A stretch of 64,000 nt of DNA, taken from assembly GCA_022653075.1 (NCBI GenBank), contig JALCSB010000008.1, forward strand, positions 1-64,000, read 5' to 3'. This document shows positions 8,301 to 16,790 of this stretch, one piece after another. The notes under the pieces were generated by a model. It was not told the DNA's origin and made no database searches. It saw only the letters and a program-made list of their open reading frames with translations. The translations under genes were made by a program, and so were the position numbers. Numbering within the stretch: the stretch's first letter is position 1; each line of letters begins with the position of its first letter. Source of the DNA: Intestinimonas sp. (GTDB lineage: Bacteria; Bacillota; Clostridia; Oscillospirales; Oscillospiraceae).

Positions 8301-8978
8301 TCAGTTCTCCCGTAAAACGTAGCCCACTCCGCGTACTGTGTGGATCAGTTTCATGCCAAAATGTTCATCCAACTTCGTGCGGAGAAATCGAATGTAGACG
8401 TCCACAGCGTTGGTCTCACCCACAAAGTCGAAGCCCCAGACGTTGTCCAGCAGGGATTCCCGGGTCACTACCTTCCCCTTATTGGCCAGCATATAGTGGA
8501 GCAGGTCGAACTCCCGCCTGGTTAACTCCACCTCCTCGCCGCTGACAGTTACCTGATGGCACTCCACATCCATAGACAGCGGGCCGCAGACCAGCGGCGC
8601 CTCCGTTGCGGAGACGGCATGCTGCCGCAGTGCCGCCCGGATGCGAGCCAGCAGTTCTTCAATGGCAAAGGGCTTTGTAATGTAGTCGTTGGCACCCATG
8701 TCCAGTCCGGCTACCTTGTCCATTACGGTATCCCGGGCGGTCAGCATAATGACGGGGACCTGGCTGGTCCGCCGCAGGCGGCGCAGGACCTCAGTGCCGT
8801 TCAGCGCCGGGAGCATAATGTCCAGCAAAATAAGGTCGTACGCTCCTGAAAGGGCACGCTCCAATCCTGTGCGTCCGTCAAACGCCTTCTCTACCTCATA
8901 GCCCTCATAGCGCAGCTCCAGTTCCACCATGCGGGCCAGTTTTTCTTCATCTTCAATGAGCAGGATCTTTTCTTTCAT
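8301..8978 (-). CDS. OmpR/PhoB-family response regulator
   Basis: Transcription factor partner of the adjacent kinase. The 225-aa protein has a receiver domain with acidic pocket Asp10/Glu11, phosphoacceptor Asp53 (LILLDIMLP) and Lys102 (TKPF), then a winged-helix DNA-binding domain ending in TVRGVGYVL. The start used is the ATG behind AGGAGG; an upstream extension to 9026 lacks a binding site. Target genes cannot be told from this window. The DUF4342 gene lies 22 nt upstream on the same strand and may belong to the same transcript. Confidence 0.94.
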   Translation of the reverse strand: MKEKILLIEDEEKLARMVELELRYEGYEVEKAFDGRTGLERALSGAYDLILLDIMLPALNGTEVLRRLRRTSQVPVIMLTARDTVMDKVAGLDMGANDYITKPFAIEELLARIRAALRQHAVSATEAPLVCGPLSMDVECHQVTVSGEEVELTRREFDLLHYMLANKGKVVTRESLLDNVWGFDFVGETNAVDVYIRFLRTKLDEHFGMKLIHTVRGVGYVLREN

Positions 8979-9000
8979 ATCGCCGCCTCCTGCTTTCGGT

Positions 9001-9594
9001 CTATTTTCTGTTCCCACGGAATCCATGCTTCAGATCCCGGCGGACATTCTCCCGTACATCGTTCACGGTTTCCGACACCCGGTCCATCACCCGGTTGACC
9101 TCCTCCCGGCCCAGTTCAGGTCCGCTGAATCGGTACCGGCAACCGAACAGCAGCCCGATGAGCAGCAGCGGTGCAGCGATCCAGAAAAAGAATACCACCA
9201 AGAGGATCAGGACCAGTACCGGCATCGAGGTCACTTGCTCCCCACGCCGCCAGACCTCAAACTGATTGTTCAGTACGCCATGCCACAGTCCGGATAGTAC
9301 TTGATGAACGGTGCGGCGATCTCCGCCCAGCCGTCCAGCCTGGCAAAGGGCTTGATTGGAACCCTTCTGTTTATTCTTCTCCGCCTGCTCCGGCTCATCG
9401 TGCTCCGTATGACTGCCCGGCTGTGTAGTATAGAAACCGCCCTGTCCGGCGGTGGAGGACTTTCCCTGTCGCTCCAGGTTAACAACCGCATCCAACAGGT
9501 TTCCTTCACTATGCTCCAGTGCGGCCCGGGCGTCGGCAAAGGACGCGCCCGTTATCTCATGCAGCTTTTCTACCGTTTCAAAGGTAATCTCCAT
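9001..9594 (-). CDS. DUF4342 (UBA-like) membrane protein
   Basis: Function unknown. An N-terminal UBA-like helix bundle (TFETVEKLHEITGASFADAR, residues 4-23) resembles the EF-Ts/NAC amino end. A hydrophilic linker follows, then FEVWRRGEQVTSMPVLVLIL, a hydrophobic hairpin around residues 130-155 ending LLFGCRYRF, and a charged tail. This is the DUF4342 layout. The start follows AGGAGGG. The linker between residues 65 and 105 fits the family poorly and the +1 frame is open there, so a compensated frameshift is possible. It sits upstream of the two-component genes. Confidence 0.75.
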   Translation of the reverse strand: MEITFETVEKLHEITGASFADARAALEHSEGNLLDAVVNLERQGKSSTAGQGGFYTTQPGSHTEHDEPEQAEKNKQKGSNQALCQAGRLGGDRRTVHQVLSGLWHGVLNNQFEVWRRGEQVTSMPVLVLILLVVFFFWIAAPLLLIGLLFGCRYRFSGPELGREEVNRVMDRVSETVNDVRENVRRDLKHGFRGNRK

Positions 9595-9886
9595 ATAGAC
9601 TGCCCTCCTTTTCTGCCCTATAGTATACACAGCACGGGCTAAAATGGACTTTAGTCTTATTTAAAATCAGGTTAAATTTTTTCGTTTCAACATAGAGTTT
9701 AACGCAATATAGTTCGATATACAACCTCTTTTTGTATAAAACTTTAACTTTTTGCCGTTCAGCATAATATACAATGATAATGATAAGGAAGTTCAGCTCC
9801 CTTCGCCTCAGTCCGCATCTAAAACTTGAGCAATTATATAAAAGAAGCTCCTTAATTTGAGTTTATTTATGAAATAAGGTGTTTGC

Positions 9887-10654
9887 ATGACAAATAGAGA
9901 TATATTAAATATTGCGATGAATCAATCTGCGGTTGATAGCAATTGTAGCGCTGACGATTTTAAATCTTTTGAAAATAAGGTTGTAATTTCAAAGGAGAAT
10001 CCAAATGCCAGAAAATATCTTGAGTTACCTTTCTATTGCGATTTAACCTCATATGGAAATAACATTGTTGCATCCGTTTCAGCAAAGCTATCAAAAATTG
10101 TAGAGGACTATATTAACAAATACCCTATCGAGCATTGCTTTGAAACGCCTAATTTACACGTACTGATAGAAAAACTAAAGCCATACGACATGAGTGTCTG
10201 TTTTATGGCTGAGTACTTTTTACCAAATATGAATGTAATTAAGCGCCTTGAATGCCAATATAAAACAAGGGTTTTAGAGCCACTTGACTTTCAAAATTTC
10301 TATTTGCCACAATGGAATAATGCTTTATGTGAAAAACGTAAACATCTGGATCAATTAGCTGTTGGCGCATTTGATAAAGAAAAACTTGTTGGACTTGCGG
10401 GCTGCTCCGCCGATTGTGATTCAATGTGGCAGATAGGCGTAGATGTTTTACCGGAATACAGAAAGCAGGGAATTGCTTCTTGCTTGACAAGCAATCTCGC
10501 TATGGAGAGCTTATCAAGGGAACTTGTACCTTTTTATTGTTGTGCTTGGTCTAATATAAAATCGGCAAAGAATGCAATTAAAAGCGGATTAAGGCCTGCT
10601 TGGATTCAAGCAACCGTTAAAAGCAATGCTTTTATCTCCAATATGAATAAGTAA
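9887..10654 (+). CDS. GNAT-family N-acetyltransferase
   Basis: Acetyl-CoA-dependent transferase of unknown acceptor. The C-terminal third carries the GNAT core: a beta-4 strand (MWQIGVDVLPEYRKQGIASC) with the acetyl-CoA pyrophosphate loop RKQGIAS, followed by helix alpha-3 and a GLRPAW ending. The N-terminal 130 residues are not recognisable. The start is an ATG after AAGGTG. The gene and its flanks (about 9650-10740) are much more AT-rich and use different codons from neighbours on both sides, which suggests recent acquisition. Confidence 0.75.
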   Translation: MTNRDILNIAMNQSAVDSNCSADDFKSFENKVVISKENPNARKYLELPFYCDLTSYGNNIVASVSAKLSKIVEDYINKYPIEHCFETPNLHVLIEKLKPYDMSVCFMAEYFLPNMNVIKRLECQYKTRVLEPLDFQNFYLPQWNNALCEKRKHLDQLAVGAFDKEKLVGLAGCSADCDSMWQIGVDVLPEYRKQGIASCLTSNLAMESLSRELVPFYCCAWSNIKSAKNAIKSGLRPAWIQATVKSNAFISNMNK

Positions 10655-10775
10655 TATTATATTATGAGCATAAAGATGAACGCATGAAGCACTAACATAT
10701 TTATGTGATTTGAATTATTTCTGTATCTATTTTGTACTAATAGCCCGGGCAGGACAGGATTGTCTTTAGACTTGA

Positions 10776-10838
10776 TTGACACATGTAGTTTACTGTGGTA
10801 GACTCAGTTTATAGGCTGGTCGACTAAAGTAGACTCAG
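10776..10838 (+). promoter_or_regulatory. Promoter and candidate BlaI-type operators
   Basis: TTGACA (10776-10781), 17 nt, TAGACT (10799-10804). Two imperfect inverted repeats overlap the promoter and start: AGTTTAC-TGTG-GTAGACT (10788-10805) and GTCGACT-AA-AGTAGAC (10819-10834), each with one mismatch. GTAGACTCAG occurs twice, 31 bp apart (10798-10807 and 10829-10838). The placement fits self-repression by the downstream repressor. Confidence 0.6.
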
Positions 10839-10856
10839 GAAAAGGAGCGTTCATCA

Positions 10857-11219
10857 ATGGAAGCGCCGAAAATATATGAAACGGAATACCGTTTTTGCTG
10901 CATCATATGGGCGCACGAGCCTGTGGGCAGCGGCGAACTTGTCAAACTCGCCGCCAGGGAACTCGGATGGAAGAAGTCCACAACATATACGATCATCAAA
11001 CGGCTGTGCGAACGCGGCATCCTGAAAAGTGAGAACGCCGTCATCACGTCCCTCTATTCCAGAGAGCAGATCCAGCGTCGGGAGAGCCGGGAATTTCTTG
11101 ACAAGACCTTTGACGGTTCCCTGCCGGCGTTTCTGGCGGCGTTTGCGGAAAGCAAATCCTTATCATCCCAAGACGTTGCCGAGATTCGGAAGATGATCGA
11201 CCACTATGAGGTGAAATAA
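10857..11219 (+). CDS. BlaI/MecI/CopY-family repressor
   Basis: A small (120 aa) winged-helix repressor: residues 8-75 form the DNA-binding domain, with a GWKKSTTYTIIKRLCERGIL recognition region, and the C-terminal 40 residues form the dimerisation helices. Family members are cleaved or released when a cognate BlaR1/MecR1 protease senses a signal. The gene ends 1 nt before the protease-sensor gene, the classic pair order. Inverted repeats in its own promoter suggest autoregulation. No beta-lactamase or PBP2a gene is adjacent, so the regulon is unknown. Confidence 0.9.
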   Translation: MEAPKIYETEYRFCCIIWAHEPVGSGELVKLAARELGWKKSTTYTIIKRLCERGILKSENAVITSLYSREQIQRRESREFLDKTFDGSLPAFLAAFAESKSLSSQDVAEIRKMIDHYEVK

Positions 11220-11220
11220 T

Positions 11221-13506
11221 ATGCGGCTGGAAGAACTATTTTTAAATCTTCTCAACATGAGCATCACGGCCAGTTATGTGGTGATTGCAGTCGTCATTTT
11301 GCGCCTGCTGCTCAGGAAAGCACCCAGATGGATTTCCTGCGCGCTCTGGGCATTGGTCGGGCTGCGGCTTATTATGCCGTTTTCCTTTGAGAGCGTCATG
11401 AGCCTTATCCCAAGCTCCGGCACTGTCACAGCCGATATTTTGTATTCGGCGGAACCGTCGATCAGCAGCGGCGTACCCGCTGTGAACCGTGTAATTAATC
11501 CGGTTCTTGCAGGGTCCCTGAGTCCGGCGGCGGCGGTCAGCGCCACCCCGATGCAGACCGTCATATATATCGCAAGTGTTGTGTGGCTGGGCGGAATGCT
11601 TACCATGGCGCTCTATAGTGCCGTTACCTATGGCAGACTGCGCCGAAAGGTCGATTCGGCCGTCCTTCTCAGGGCTAATATTTATGAGAGCGACGCGATA
11701 TCGTCCCCATTTGTCCTAGGGATCGTAAAGCCTAGGATATACTTTCCATTTTCCGTCGGCGAAGCGGACATCGACTATGTCGTCTCCCACGAGCAGACGC
11801 ACATCCAGAGGAAAGACCACTGGATCAAGCCCTTCGGTTTCCTGCTCCTGACGGTTTACTGGTTCAATCCGCTGATGTGGGTGGCTTACATCCTGCTGTG
11901 CCGGGACATCGAGGTAGCCTGCGATGAAGCCGTCATCAAAGATACTGGCGGCAATGAAAAGAAAGCCTATTCCCTTGCGCTGCTCAACTGCGCCGTTAAG
12001 CGCCGGAACATTGCGATGTGCCCGTTGGCATTTGGTGAAATAGGCATCAAGGGAAGAGTGAAAAATGTGCTGAATTATAAGAAACCGGCTTTCTGGATCG
12101 TTATTGTGGCCATTATCGCCTGTATCATCGCCGCGATAGGCCTGCTGTCGAATCCAAAGGGGACCGGCGATACAGCGTATGAAAATTCCTGCGCGGAGCA
12201 GCTCTTTGAATCCCGCACCGCTTATGTCGGCGACAATTCCGCCGTCGCGAATATCATCGGCCTCCTGGATTTTCCGTCTGACGTTGCATACGACCATATC
12301 GAGCTCCAGACCAATTCGGAGCCCTACGGCATCGAAGTATATTTCAGCGTTACGTCCGAAGTCAAGGCTGCCTATGACACGTCGGAGCATATCGACGTTT
12401 TCCGCAAAAATGCCTGCATCGCGTTTTCTTTGATTGAAAACGCGGACGAGATCACGTTCTGTCTGGACGACGGCACGGAGGACACCGTTGGACTGCATTT
12501 TACCCGGGAATGGGCGGAAAGTATCGTCGGGGCCGATCTGTGGGCGGAAAGCGGCTCGGCCGAAGACTTGGACAGCCTGATCACGCGAATCGGCGAACAC
12601 GTGGAGAACGCCTATGCCTCCGCTGACGACGTCACGGCCGAAGGACCGCCCACGGGCACGTTTACGCCCGCCGGAATGGCGTATCTCTGCCCCAGCTTCA
12701 GCGTTACGGCAGACGGCTTTCTGGAGAGCAATACGGACCGAACTTTTGAGATCAAATTCGATTCGTTTCGCGACGGCGATAAGAAATACGACGCGCAATA
12801 TATGGTTATGGATGTGGGGAATTCCATATCTACATTTGATAACGGCAACCCTGCATCCAGTGCATTCGATGTTTCGGACTATGGCGATACAGCCTGCTGG
12901 CGCGTGCTTAACGCCGACGGAAGTGACACGGGATACCGCATTTTTCGTATGGACAGTGAAATCTGGATCGGGCATTGGGACCTGTCCGACCATAGCGCAG
13001 GGTTTTGCGAATATATCTTCCGGATGGCGGCGAGGCGGAACGGCGGGGAAGAACCCGCTTCCGACGGTATCCAGGCAGACTTTCTAGCCGGGCAGTATTA
13101 TTGCGACGTGACATTGCCCGACAGCTGGGAAGGACTTTATACGGTATATCAGAACGATCATGGAATTACGTTCTATGACAAGGCCAACTCCGACTGTGGC
13201 GGCTGCCTGTTCGGAATCTACTGGTTGACGGACGATGAAGCCGAAGACCCCTGGTCGCACGGTATCGCCCTTGATGGGTGCAAGCGAATACTGCAAACGG
13301 ACGGCGGTGGTTTTTACGCCGTATATCCCTATACCGATGTAGAATACGATGATGCGAATGAGAGGAAAACCAACGAGTATCAGTCCATGCTTGCGGACAT
13401 GGACGGGATATGTGATACGTTTGCTTACGGTACGACGCGGCAGGAAAATACTTCGGACCCTCAAGCTAATTACACCGCGCGTTCCGAGGCCATCCCTACC
13501 ATCTGA
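11221..13506 (+). CDS. BlaR1/MecR1-like M56 peptidase with DUF4825-like sensor region
   Basis: An integral membrane zinc protease that would inactivate the adjacent repressor on sensing an outside signal. N-terminal TM helices (about 10-30, 38-56, 112-135) precede the M56 gluzincin core: HEQTH (190-194), third ligand probably Glu231 (DIEVACDEAV), and a further TM at 290-309. The outer part, about 450 residues, is not a penicillin-binding domain: residues around 320-470 (TAYVGDNSAVANIIGLLDF) look DUF4825-like. The tail around 600-740 is unassigned. The total of 761 aa exceeds BlaR1 (about 600). The signal is probably not a beta-lactam. Confidence 0.85.
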   Translation: MRLEELFLNLLNMSITASYVVIAVVILRLLLRKAPRWISCALWALVGLRLIMPFSFESVMSLIPSSGTVTADILYSAEPSISSGVPAVNRVINPVLAGSLSPAAAVSATPMQTVIYIASVVWLGGMLTMALYSAVTYGRLRRKVDSAVLLRANIYESDAISSPFVLGIVKPRIYFPFSVGEADIDYVVSHEQTHIQRKDHWIKPFGFLLLTVYWFNPLMWVAYILLCRDIEVACDEAVIKDTGGNEKKAYSLALLNCAVKRRNIAMCPLAFGEIGIKGRVKNVLNYKKPAFWIVIVAIIACIIAAIGLLSNPKGTGDTAYENSCAEQLFESRTAYVGDNSAVANIIGLLDFPSDVAYDHIELQTNSEPYGIEVYFSVTSEVKAAYDTSEHIDVFRKNACIAFSLIENADEITFCLDDGTEDTVGLHFTREWAESIVGADLWAESGSAEDLDSLITRIGEHVENAYASADDVTAEGPPTGTFTPAGMAYLCPSFSVTADGFLESNTDRTFEIKFDSFRDGDKKYDAQYMVMDVGNSISTFDNGNPASSAFDVSDYGDTACWRVLNADGSDTGYRIFRMDSEIWIGHWDLSDHSAGFCEYIFRMAARRNGGEEPASDGIQADFLAGQYYCDVTLPDSWEGLYTVYQNDHGITFYDKANSDCGGCLFGIYWLTDDEAEDPWSHGIALDGCKRILQTDGGGFYAVYPYTDVEYDDANERKTNEYQSMLADMDGICDTFAYGTTRQENTSDPQANYTARSEAIPTI

Positions 13507-13568
13507 TTATGCGGGACAAAAAGAATTTGCTGTCTTTATTTAATCAGATTTAAAAACCAGTGCTGAGT

Positions 13569-14822
13569 TTAACTCTTTTTTTCCGCCTCCGGCAGCACCA
13601 CCACACAGATCTCCAGTACCCGGCGGTGATCCACACGGGTAACGGTTACATCCAGATTCTCATAGACAAAGTGGTCTCCCACCTCGGGGATACGCCCGAT
13701 CTCCTCCATGACCCAGCCGCTGACTGTAGCCGCGTCGCTGGCCCCGGTGATGGAAAAAAGGTCGTACAGGTCGGTGAGTCCCGCGTTGCAGGCGATCAGA
13801 TAGCTGCCGTCCGGCTGCTTTTTAAATTCCTCAATTACCTCGTCGTGCTCGTCCCAAATCTCACCCACCAGTTCCTCCACGATGTCCTCTAGCGTGGCTA
13901 ACCCTTCGGTCCCGCCATACTCATCCACCACGATGACCATATGGGCCTTGGACCGCTGTAATATCCGCAGCAGATCGGAGATTTTGGTACTGGCAGTGGT
14001 GTAGAGCACACGGGACATGATGGCCTTTCCGCTAGTCTGCCCGTGGTAGCGCGCGGTGTAGAAATCTTTCTCATGGATAACACCTACGATATTATCGATC
14101 GTGTCGTGATAGACCGGCAGACGTGAGTAGCCGCTCTCTGCGAAAACGGCTGCAATCTCGTCCATAGAGGCGGTGTCCTGAACTGCCGCAATGTCTACTC
14201 GCGGGGTCAGAATTTCTTCCACCTCCACATCGTTAAACTCGATAGCAGAACGGATCAGTTGGCTCTCGTGTTGGTCCAGACCGCCCTCGTTCTCCGCCTC
14301 ACTGACCATCGTGATGAGTTCATCCTCGGTGATACCACCTTCGCCTCCGCTCCGCACAATTCTGCGGAGCAGCCGTTTGAGTTGGGCAAGCAGCAGGTTG
14401 ACCGGCGTCAGAACAACCATTAGAAGCCGCATTATAGGTGTGGCAAACATGGCAAACCGCTCCGGGAACTCCTTAGCCATGCTCTTCGGAAAGATCTCTC
14501 CGAAAATGAGGATAACCACCGTAAGCACGGCGGTGGAGAGAATCGGGCCATAGGCGTCAAATAGTCTGGTAAACAGCACGGTGGCCACCGTAGTGGCCGT
14601 GATGTTCACCAAATTATTACCGATTAGAATGGTGGAGAGGAGGCTGTCAAAGTCCTCCGCCAACGCCAAGGTACGGGCGGCTCGGGTATCGCCGGACTCC
14701 GCTCTGCTTTTCAGGCGGATGGTATTCAGGGAGGTAAACGCGGTCTCAGTCGCAGAAAAAAAAGCCGACATAATGACCAGCACGGCCAATACCGCGATCA
14801 TAATAATACTGTCATTGTCCAT
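13569..14822 (-). CDS. CNNM/CorC-family transporter (DUF21 + CBS pair + CorC_HlyC)
   Basis: Membrane protein of the family linked to Mg2+ (and Co2+) export. Four hydrophobic segments make up the DUF21 domain (residues 1-190, starting IIMIAVLAVLVIMSAFFSATE). A CBS pair (about 200-325) follows with TPRVDIAAVQ and the helix VIVVDEYGGTEGLATLEDIV, then a C-terminal CorC_HlyC domain. Length 417 aa is typical. It is preceded by a 5' leader of about 168 nt with an intrinsic terminator, so expression is probably controlled by an RNA switch, plausibly of a metal ion. Confidence 0.88.
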   Translation of the reverse strand: MDNDSIIMIAVLAVLVIMSAFFSATETAFTSLNTIRLKSRAESGDTRAARTLALAEDFDSLLSTILIGNNLVNITATTVATVLFTRLFDAYGPILSTAVLTVVILIFGEIFPKSMAKEFPERFAMFATPIMRLLMVVLTPVNLLLAQLKRLLRRIVRSGGEGGITEDELITMVSEAENEGGLDQHESQLIRSAIEFNDVEVEEILTPRVDIAAVQDTASMDEIAAVFAESGYSRLPVYHDTIDNIVGVIHEKDFYTARYHGQTSGKAIMSRVLYTTASTKISDLLRILQRSKAHMVIVVDEYGGTEGLATLEDIVEELVGEIWDEHDEVIEEFKKQPDGSYLIACNAGLTDLYDLFSITGASDAATVSGWVMEEIGRIPEVGDHFVYENLDVTVTRVDHRRVLEICVVVLPEAEKKS

Positions 14823-14872
14823 AGAGAAAAAAACATCAACTCGACTTTCTGTTGAATTTGGAAATTTGCGCG

Positions 14873-14989
14873 CAAAAAGACAGCCCTACGCCCAGCGGCT
14901 AAGGCTGCCTGTATGCAAAGCATGGTTTTGCTTGTTCCTGCGGGGCGGAGGTTGATCCACGGAGACTCACCGGCTCCTTTTAAGAAATT
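14873..14989 (-). promoter_or_regulatory. Structured 5' leader with intrinsic terminator (candidate metal riboswitch)
   Basis: After an extended -10 promoter (TGCTATACT; hexamer at 15001-14996) the transcript reads GGAGCCGGUGAGUCUCCGUG, a segment close to the M-box GGUGAGGCUCC core, followed by further paired regions. It ends in a hairpin (14907-14881; 11 bp with one bulged G) and U-run (14878-14873), about 50 nt before the CNNM start. A terminator between promoter and start shows transcription attenuation. I assign an M-box-like or other cation-sensing element only tentatively, because the 3' part does not clearly fit the M-box consensus. Confidence 0.5.
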
Positions 14990-15019
14990 TTATCCAGTAT
15001 AGCACATAATAGGTTAAAA

Positions 15020-15068
15020 TGCAAGAGAGAGGCCATATCCCGCGTCGCACCTGTGGATATGGCCTCTC
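15020..15068 (-). terminator. Terminator of the SPFH/NfeD operon
   Basis: A perfect 14-bp stem (15027-15040 with 15055-15068) just after the SPFH stop codon, followed on the minus strand by TTGCATTTT. Confidence 0.8.
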
Positions 15069-15098
15069 CACATACTAATATTTTAACGTTGTCTCTAC

Positions 15099-16055
15099 TT
15101 ACTGTTTAACCGGCGGCTTCGCCGCTGGGGATGCCTTGTTGGGTTCCACAGAGTCGAATACCGCCTTGGCAGAGGCACACAGCCCGGCTAAGCCCTGGAT
15201 TTCAGAGGGAACAATAATCTTTGTGGCTTTACCGTCTGCCATGGCCTGAAACGCCTCCAGTGCCTTAAGCTTCACCACCTGATTGTTGGGGCTGGCCTCG
15301 TTCAGAAGCTTAAGCGCCTCGGCGGTGGCCTGCTGGACCTTCAAAATCGCCTCGGCCTCGCCTTCCGCCTTCATGACAGCGGCCTGCTTGGCGGCGTCAG
15401 CGCGGAGAATAACCGACTGCTTTTCGCCTTCGGCTACTAGAATCTGGCTCTGCTTCTGCCCCTCGGCCTGCAGGATGGATTCGCGGCGTTCCCGTTCAGC
15501 CTTCATCTGGCGCTCCATGGCATCCTGGATTTCCCGGGGCGGGATGATATTCTTCAGCTCCACACGGTTGACCTTAATCCCCCACGGGTCGGTGGCCTCA
15601 TCCAGCAAGGCGCGCATCTTGCTGTTAATAATGTCGCGGCTGGTCAGAGTTTGGTCCAGCTCCAGATCACCGATAATGTTGCGCAGCGTGGTAGCAGTCA
15701 GGTTTTCAATGGCACTCATGGGGTGCTCCACGCCGTAGGTATACAGCTTGGGATCGGTAATCTGAAAATAGAGCACGGTATCAATCTGCATGGTAACGTT
15801 ATCTTTGGTGATAACGGGCTGGGGCGCAAAGTCCACCACCTGCTCCTTGAGGGAGACCGCTTTGGCCACACGCTCCAAAAACGGGATTTTAAAGTGGATA
15901 CCCACACCCCATACGGCGTGAAAAGCACCCAGGCGCTCGATGACGTAAGCTTTGGACTGCTGAACTACAAGAATATTCCGGGCCAGAACAGCCAGAATCA
16001 GAATAACCAGGACCACAGGGACCAGCATGGACCCCACATTGGCAAGAACGTTCAT
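15099..16055 (-). CDS. SPFH/band-7 (stomatin-like, QmcA-type) membrane protein
   Basis: Organises membrane microdomains and often acts with an NfeD partner. One N-terminal TM segment (about 8-30), then an SPFH domain (AYVIERLGAFHAVWGVGIHF) and a long charged coiled coil (about 185-250, EGQKQSQILVAEGEKQSVIL). The tail is Pro/Ala-rich. The 318-aa length matches slipin/QmcA proteins. It follows the nfeD-like gene by 12 nt on the same strand, the standard pair. Confidence 0.9.
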   Translation of the reverse strand: MNVLANVGSMLVPVVLVILILAVLARNILVVQQSKAYVIERLGAFHAVWGVGIHFKIPFLERVAKAVSLKEQVVDFAPQPVITKDNVTMQIDTVLYFQITDPKLYTYGVEHPMSAIENLTATTLRNIIGDLELDQTLTSRDIINSKMRALLDEATDPWGIKVNRVELKNIIPPREIQDAMERQMKAERERRESILQAEGQKQSQILVAEGEKQSVILRADAAKQAAVMKAEGEAEAILKVQQATAEALKLLNEASPNNQVVKLKALEAFQAMADGKATKIIVPSEIQGLAGLCASAKAVFDSVEPNKASPAAKPPVKQ

Positions 16056-16067
16056 AAAACCTCCTCA

Positions 16068-16535
16068 TTACTTTTGAGCGGCGTCCTGAGTATTGGGCGC
16101 CTGATCGGATGGAACCGGCTCGACAAGGACCTTCACTCCTTCGATACGCAGAATGCGGACCGTCGCGCCAGCGGGAATAACCTGTTCCGCCTTCTGTGAC
16201 CGGGCGGTCCAGGATGTACCGGCCACAAAAACGCGGCCCTGTGCCTTCAGGTTGTTAATTTCCTCCGTGACCATACCTTCCGTTCCGATAATACGGTCGG
16301 CGTTGGTTGCCTGATGCGTGGGATCCAGATATTTACGGGACAGTGGGCGGACCATAAGCAGGCAGACAATACTGACGGCAAAGAAAATGGTAATCTGTGC
16401 CCACAGCGGGCCTGTCAGCGCCGAGACAATGAGGGCAGCAACGGCCCCTGCGGCGAACCAGATAGAGGCAAGACCAACCGTGATCGCCTCCACGATGCCA
16501 AACAGGATCAGCGCGGCCAGCCAGAAAATAATCAT
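16068..16535 (-). CDS. NfeD-family membrane protein
   Basis: Short NfeD of 155 aa: two or three TM helices (about 3-75) and a C-terminal OB-fold beta-barrel (IIGTEGMVTEEINNLKAQGR and beyond) on the cytoplasmic side. It lacks the long ClpP-like protease domain of full-length forms. The start is the ATG behind GGAGAA; the longer frame begins without a binding site. It is the upstream partner of the SPFH gene. Confidence 0.88.
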   Translation of the reverse strand: MIIFWLAALILFGIVEAITVGLASIWFAAGAVAALIVSALTGPLWAQITIFFAVSIVCLLMVRPLSRKYLDPTHQATNADRIIGTEGMVTEEINNLKAQGRVFVAGTSWTARSQKAEQVIPAGATVRILRIEGVKVLVEPVPSDQAPNTQDAAQK

Positions 16536-16790
16536 ATTTGTGTTCTCCTTTCCGATGGTCTGTATGAACCCAAGCGGCATCCGGTTTTTCCCTCGTCTAC
16601 ATTGCATCACTTTAAAGAAGTGGCGTGCGCATACTATATTCGCTGCTTCCGCAGTTAGTATAGCATAATCCTGTCTAAAAATCCATAGGAAGTCTGCGGT
16701 ACTTGCCCGGACAACAGCAGGGCTTTACCGGACCGCTCCACTGTGATACAATCTTGATGAAAAGCGATGGACAGAGGAGGCGAACTCCGT

